Below, piece after piece: positions 61,212 through 64,000 of a stretch of 64,000 nucleotides of DNA (its first letter is position 1; each line of letters starts with the position of its first letter). Origin of the DNA: Roseivirga misakiensis (lineage in GTDB: Bacteria > Bacteroidota > Bacteroidia > Cytophagales > Cyclobacteriaceae); NCBI RefSeq assembly GCF_001747105.1, contig NZ_MDGQ01000005.1, forward strand, positions 2,542,001 through 2,606,000, written 5' to 3'. The notes below the pieces were generated by a model. It was not told the DNA's origin. It saw only the letters and a program-made list of their open reading frames with translations, and ran no database searches. The position numbers were made by a program, and so were the translations under genes.

Positions 61212-64000
61212 TCAGAAATCATACCCAATGGATATTTGAAAACGTGGGTTTTGGATGGCAAAATTCTGAATCGGGAAGGACATTTCTAACTTTCCATAAT
61301 AGCCAAACAGCATGGAACGAACACCCACACCTGTGGACTGTAGCCAAGGATTATTGAAATTGTTTATGATTGCAGAAAACGGTGAACCATCAGTACTAAT
61401 CTCTTCAATATTTTGGTTGTTTCTGTCTTCGAAAGGCGAAAGATCATCCCAGGCCGATCCGATATCGTAGAAACCAACGATCTGTAAATTCCGAACAAAA
61501 TTATTCTTGATCTGACTATTTTGAAGTAATTGATTAATCGGGAAACGTATTTCAGCAGAAAAAGTCAATACATTACTTCCTTGGAAAGTGTTATAATCGT
61601 AGCCTCTTAGGTTAGCAAATCTATTGAATAGAATAGCACTCTTATTAGGGTCAACACCTGTATTATTGATCACCGAATTAAATAGTGGTTGGAAAGATAA
61701 ATCATCGGTCAACGGATCGCCTACCTGCGTTCTGTTTAGCAACCAGTTATCTACTCCACCTAAAAAGAAGCGCTTCGGAGCATCTCCAAAGAACGATCCG
61801 TAGTAGAACTTAGCCGCTAGGTATAAGCCTTTGTTTATTTTTTGATAATGCCTTATATCCAATTCGACATTGTTAAAGCCTCTTGCATCAGCACTTAGGC
61901 CTCCATACAGATCCATGCTAAGCCTTGCACGAGTTCCTTCATGTAAATTAGTACCAACTACAACACTTCTGTCATAAACTATTTCACCCGACAAGCCTAA
62001 GAAAGAGGCTGTCTGATTGGCATCTTCATTAAAACGTTGTGGGTTTACGGCTGTGATTGGAATCAACAACCTGAAATCTCTATCAATGAATTGCGTTCTG
62101 GCATAGAATGGTGTAGCCGATACCCGAGTAGTTTGGCTAAGTGGATAACTAAAGCCTAGCTCAATCTTGTCTAGGTTATAGCGCTGGTCTAAGAATGCTT
62201 GGCGATCCAGAGCAACAATAGACTTGCGTGAATACCTGGCGCTTAGGTCAATGCGCTCTTTCAGATATTTGTATTCCGCAAACACATCATAACCTCTGTT
62301 CAAACTTGTAGGAATAACAGTCCCCGCTGAAAAACGGTGGTTCTCTAAATAGTCATTCATTTCAATTTGCAGTTGAAGTGCAAATCCTCGAATCTGATCG
62401 ATCATGAACCCAGTCACCAAATTATTTGTCTGAATTCTATTTTCGTACAAGAAAGGTCCTTGGACACCTTTTTCAGCCTCACTATTTTGATAAACACTCA
62501 AAAAACTTCTACCAGAAACCGTTGGATCTTCTTGAGGCTTTTCGAATTGATAGTCTCGCGTATCAACTTTAGACTCGGAGGCAAACTCATAGTTTTCCGT
62601 GTTTATCGCTCCTTCTTTCAAAGAATCCAGCTTTTGCTCAGGTGGTTTTACAGCAGGTGCAGAAAGTCTCGTAGTCAGTGAATCTAGTATCGCCGGATTT
62701 GATACAATCTTGTCATTTCTACGATCGGCTAAAATTTTCGAAACTTCTAAAGCTCTTCTCGGTGTAACAGGACTAAACCTTGAATTAACGCCTTCAAACG
62801 ACTGATAAAAAACTGACTCTTTGCCATCTGTTATTGAAACGAAAGCCAATCGCTGATTATTCGGATCGAAGGAGTAGTCTTTCACGCCCAGCGCAAAGTT
62901 GCTGATTTGGGTACTGATTGTATCCGTAATATTATGCCTATATAAGTTATTAATACCTTGCTGATCGCTTAGATAATAAACGTCCACATTATTAGGAGCA
63001 TACGCTTCTAAGTTAGTAGCCAATACATTTGTAAGCTTATTGAAAGAGCTGTCTGGGAAGTCTAGATCGTAAGTAAATAAGTTAAACTGGTTGCCCTCTG
63101 CTTCAGCCAATGTAGCAGGGCCAGAAACAAAAACACTGTCTGTATTTCTGTTAGAACTAAAGACGATTTGATTAGTGCCCTTTATAAACGTGGCGTCTCT
63201 TTCATCGAAATTATCATCAGTCACTCGCTGAATCTGTCCCCTGACTAAATTATAAACAAACACATTGCTTACTCCATTGATATCGCCTGTCATAATGGCT
63301 ACTCGACCACCTTCTTTGAATTCAAAGCTTTGAACATTTGACAACAGGGGAATAACTACGCGTTGTTCTCCTTTCTCGCCCAACCTTTTCGCTAGTAATA
63401 TATTCTCACCATTTTCGGAATATACAACACCTAAAGTATTGGCGTCTACCCAACTCAGCAGTGGTAGCTGATTATCAATTTCTTGATTGATCAATTTCAC
63501 CCCTGCCTTGTGCAATGTTGAAATCCGTTGATTTTTTGTATCGACTACTTGTACTTCAAAGCGGCCATTATCAAGCGACGCATAGGCAAAGTGATCACCA
63601 CTTGGACTGAATTCAATATCTGTAAAAGTGGCATCTTTCCTATTCCTACCAGTTATGATAAAGTCCGGATTTGGCGAATCGTTGGTCTGTGCTATTTGAG
63701 TACCTATACCCGTGTAAAATGCTCTCCATTCGTTTAAGAACTGTGAATAAGGCACCCCCAAAGTTCGCTCGATACTTGTTTCTTCATCTCTTAATATTCT
63801 GGCTAAGTTCAAAACATTTGAAATACTGCGCAGACCGTATCTTTGGGTGATAAAGTTCCAAATCGATTGCCCCAGTAGTACATTCATTTCAGGGCCCAGC
63901 TTCACGAACTTGTTTTGCCTGTTATTCGCTAGAAAATCTCTTGCCGCATCATCAGATTCCTTATTCCAACCAGCCGAAACAAAGCTTGATATCCCAGCAG
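61212..64000 (-). CDS. TolB-like propeller plus C-terminal outer-membrane barrel protein (5' end beyond window)
   Basis: The frame stays open to the right edge, so the N-terminus is missing; GTG 63905 is an internal Val codon. The visible 929 residues begin with helical sequence (NKESDDAARDFLANN, then an ITQRYGLRSISNVL segment like that after peptidase MA-type domains). A TolB-like WD40 propeller follows (FSPSGDHFAYASLDNG; FDERDATFIKGTNQIVFSS), then a linker, and finally a BamA/Omp85-like barrel (GNQSQG-type loops; LRGYDYNTF; closing strand FQISIGYDF). A surface protein joining a propeller to a barrel is known in Cytophagales; its role is unclear. Confidence 0.8.
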   Translation of the reverse strand, partial: AGISSFVSAGWNKESDDAARDFLANNRQNKFVKLGPEMNVLLGQSIWNFITQRYGLRSISNVLNLARILRDEETSIERTLGVPYSQFLNEWRAFYTGIGTQIAQTNDSPNPDFIITGRNRKDATFTDIEFSPSGDHFAYASLDNGRFEVQVVDTKNQRISTLHKAGVKLINQEIDNQLPLLSWVDANTLGVVYSENGENILLAKRLGEKGEQRVVIPLLSNVQSFEFKEGGRVAIMTGDINGVSNVFVYNLVRGQIQRVTDDNFDERDATFIKGTNQIVFSSNRNTDSVFVSGPATLAEAEGNQFNLFTYDLDFPDSSFNKLTNVLATNLEAYAPNNVDVYYLSDQQGINNLYRHNITDTISTQISNFALGVKDYSFDPNNQRLAFVSITDGKESVFYQSFEGVNSRFSPVTPRRALEVSKILADRRNDKIVSNPAILDSLTTRLSAPAVKPPEQKLDSLKEGAINTENYEFASESKVDTRDYQFEKPQEDPTVSGRSFLSVYQNSEAEKGVQGPFLYENRIQTNNLVTGFMIDQIRGFALQLQIEMNDYLENHRFSAGTVIPTSLNRGYDVFAEYKYLKERIDLSARYSRKSIVALDRQAFLDQRYNLDKIELGFSYPLSQTTRVSATPFYARTQFIDRDFRLLIPITAVNPQRFNEDANQTASFLGLSGEIVYDRSVVVGTNLHEGTRARLSMDLYGGLSADARGFNNVELDIRHYQKINKGLYLAAKFYYGSFFGDAPKRFFLGGVDNWLLNRTQVGDPLTDDLSFQPLFNSVINNTGVDPNKSAILFNRFANLRGYDYNTFQGSNVLTFSAEIRFPINQLLQNSQIKNNFVRNLQIVGFYDIGSAWDDLSPFEDRNNQNIEEISTDGSPFSAIINNFNNPWLQSTGVGVRSMLFGYYGKLEMSFPIQNFAIQNPRFQISIGYDF

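Overview
The window is a chromosomal segment of a Bacteroidota bacterium, most likely a marine-type gliding member of the Cytophagales. The evidence is the gene content: SprA (type IX secretion translocon), a type IX sorting domain, a ruvA-sprA-gcvH-vanZ block, DUF4292, DUF4837, DUF1599 and BT_3928-type proteins, a Thermus-like isocitrate dehydrogenase, an archaeal-type prolyl-tRNA synthetase, and several TAnnTTTG (-7) promoter elements. Base composition is moderately AT-rich and even throughout. I see no phage, insertion sequence, integron, CRISPR array or rRNA. One tRNA, tRNA-Arg(ACG), is present.

Layout. 0.1-1.6 kb: an unknown membrane protein. 1.7-4.8 kb: a four-gene arsenosugar operon on the minus strand (DUF2064 transferase, AhpD-like protein, radical SAM ArsS, arsenite methyltransferase ArsM). 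5.0-5.2 kb: tRNA-Arg and a divergent promoter pair. 5.2-18.9 kb: housekeeping genes (a small outer-membrane barrel, a PaaG-like crotonase, a PAP2-like protein, rpoN, asnS, a protein made almost only of a type IX sorting domain, an HhH protein, hemA, a WG-repeat protein, floA-nfeD, proS). 19.0-22.2 kb: a lipoprotein with a large Ser/Arg-rich tail followed by a FadL-like porin. 22.2-26.0 kb: aroK, a DoxX-type protein, DUF1599, and the coupled pair folP-cdaA. 26.0-33.3 kb: six tandem 6-bladed beta-propeller lipoprotein genes. 33.4-36.0 kb: kbl and tdh, the two-step threonine-to-glycine pathway, with a small unknown gene between. 36.0-43.1 kb: two small unknown proteins, icd, an enoyl-CoA hydratase, a flippase and a TPR protein. 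43.1-49.3 kb: an envelope cluster (DUF4292 lipoprotein, EnvC-like activator, TatA, GatA, MltD-like transglycosylase, DUF4837 lipoprotein). 49.4-58.0 kb: ruvA, the 2377-residue SprA, gcvH, vanZ-like. 58.0-60.3 kb: three tandem tonB genes. 60.3 kb to the end: yicC and a TolB-propeller/beta-barrel protein that runs off the right edge.

The most informative accessory region is the propeller array. Its two kbl-proximal members share a 301-bp direct repeat at an exact offset of 1326 bp. The repeat holds the signal-peptide region, promoter, terminator and the last codons of kbl. The body of the kbl-proximal gene (32094-33263) instead matches the gene two places away at a constant offset of 2522 bp. 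That gene is therefore a chimera, and its last codons and stop are read from a displaced piece of kbl. I found no system I would call clearly undescribed. The array, the cargo-less sorting-domain protein and the Ser/Arg-rich lipoprotein are the best leads. Many genes (about nine) appear to start with TTG.
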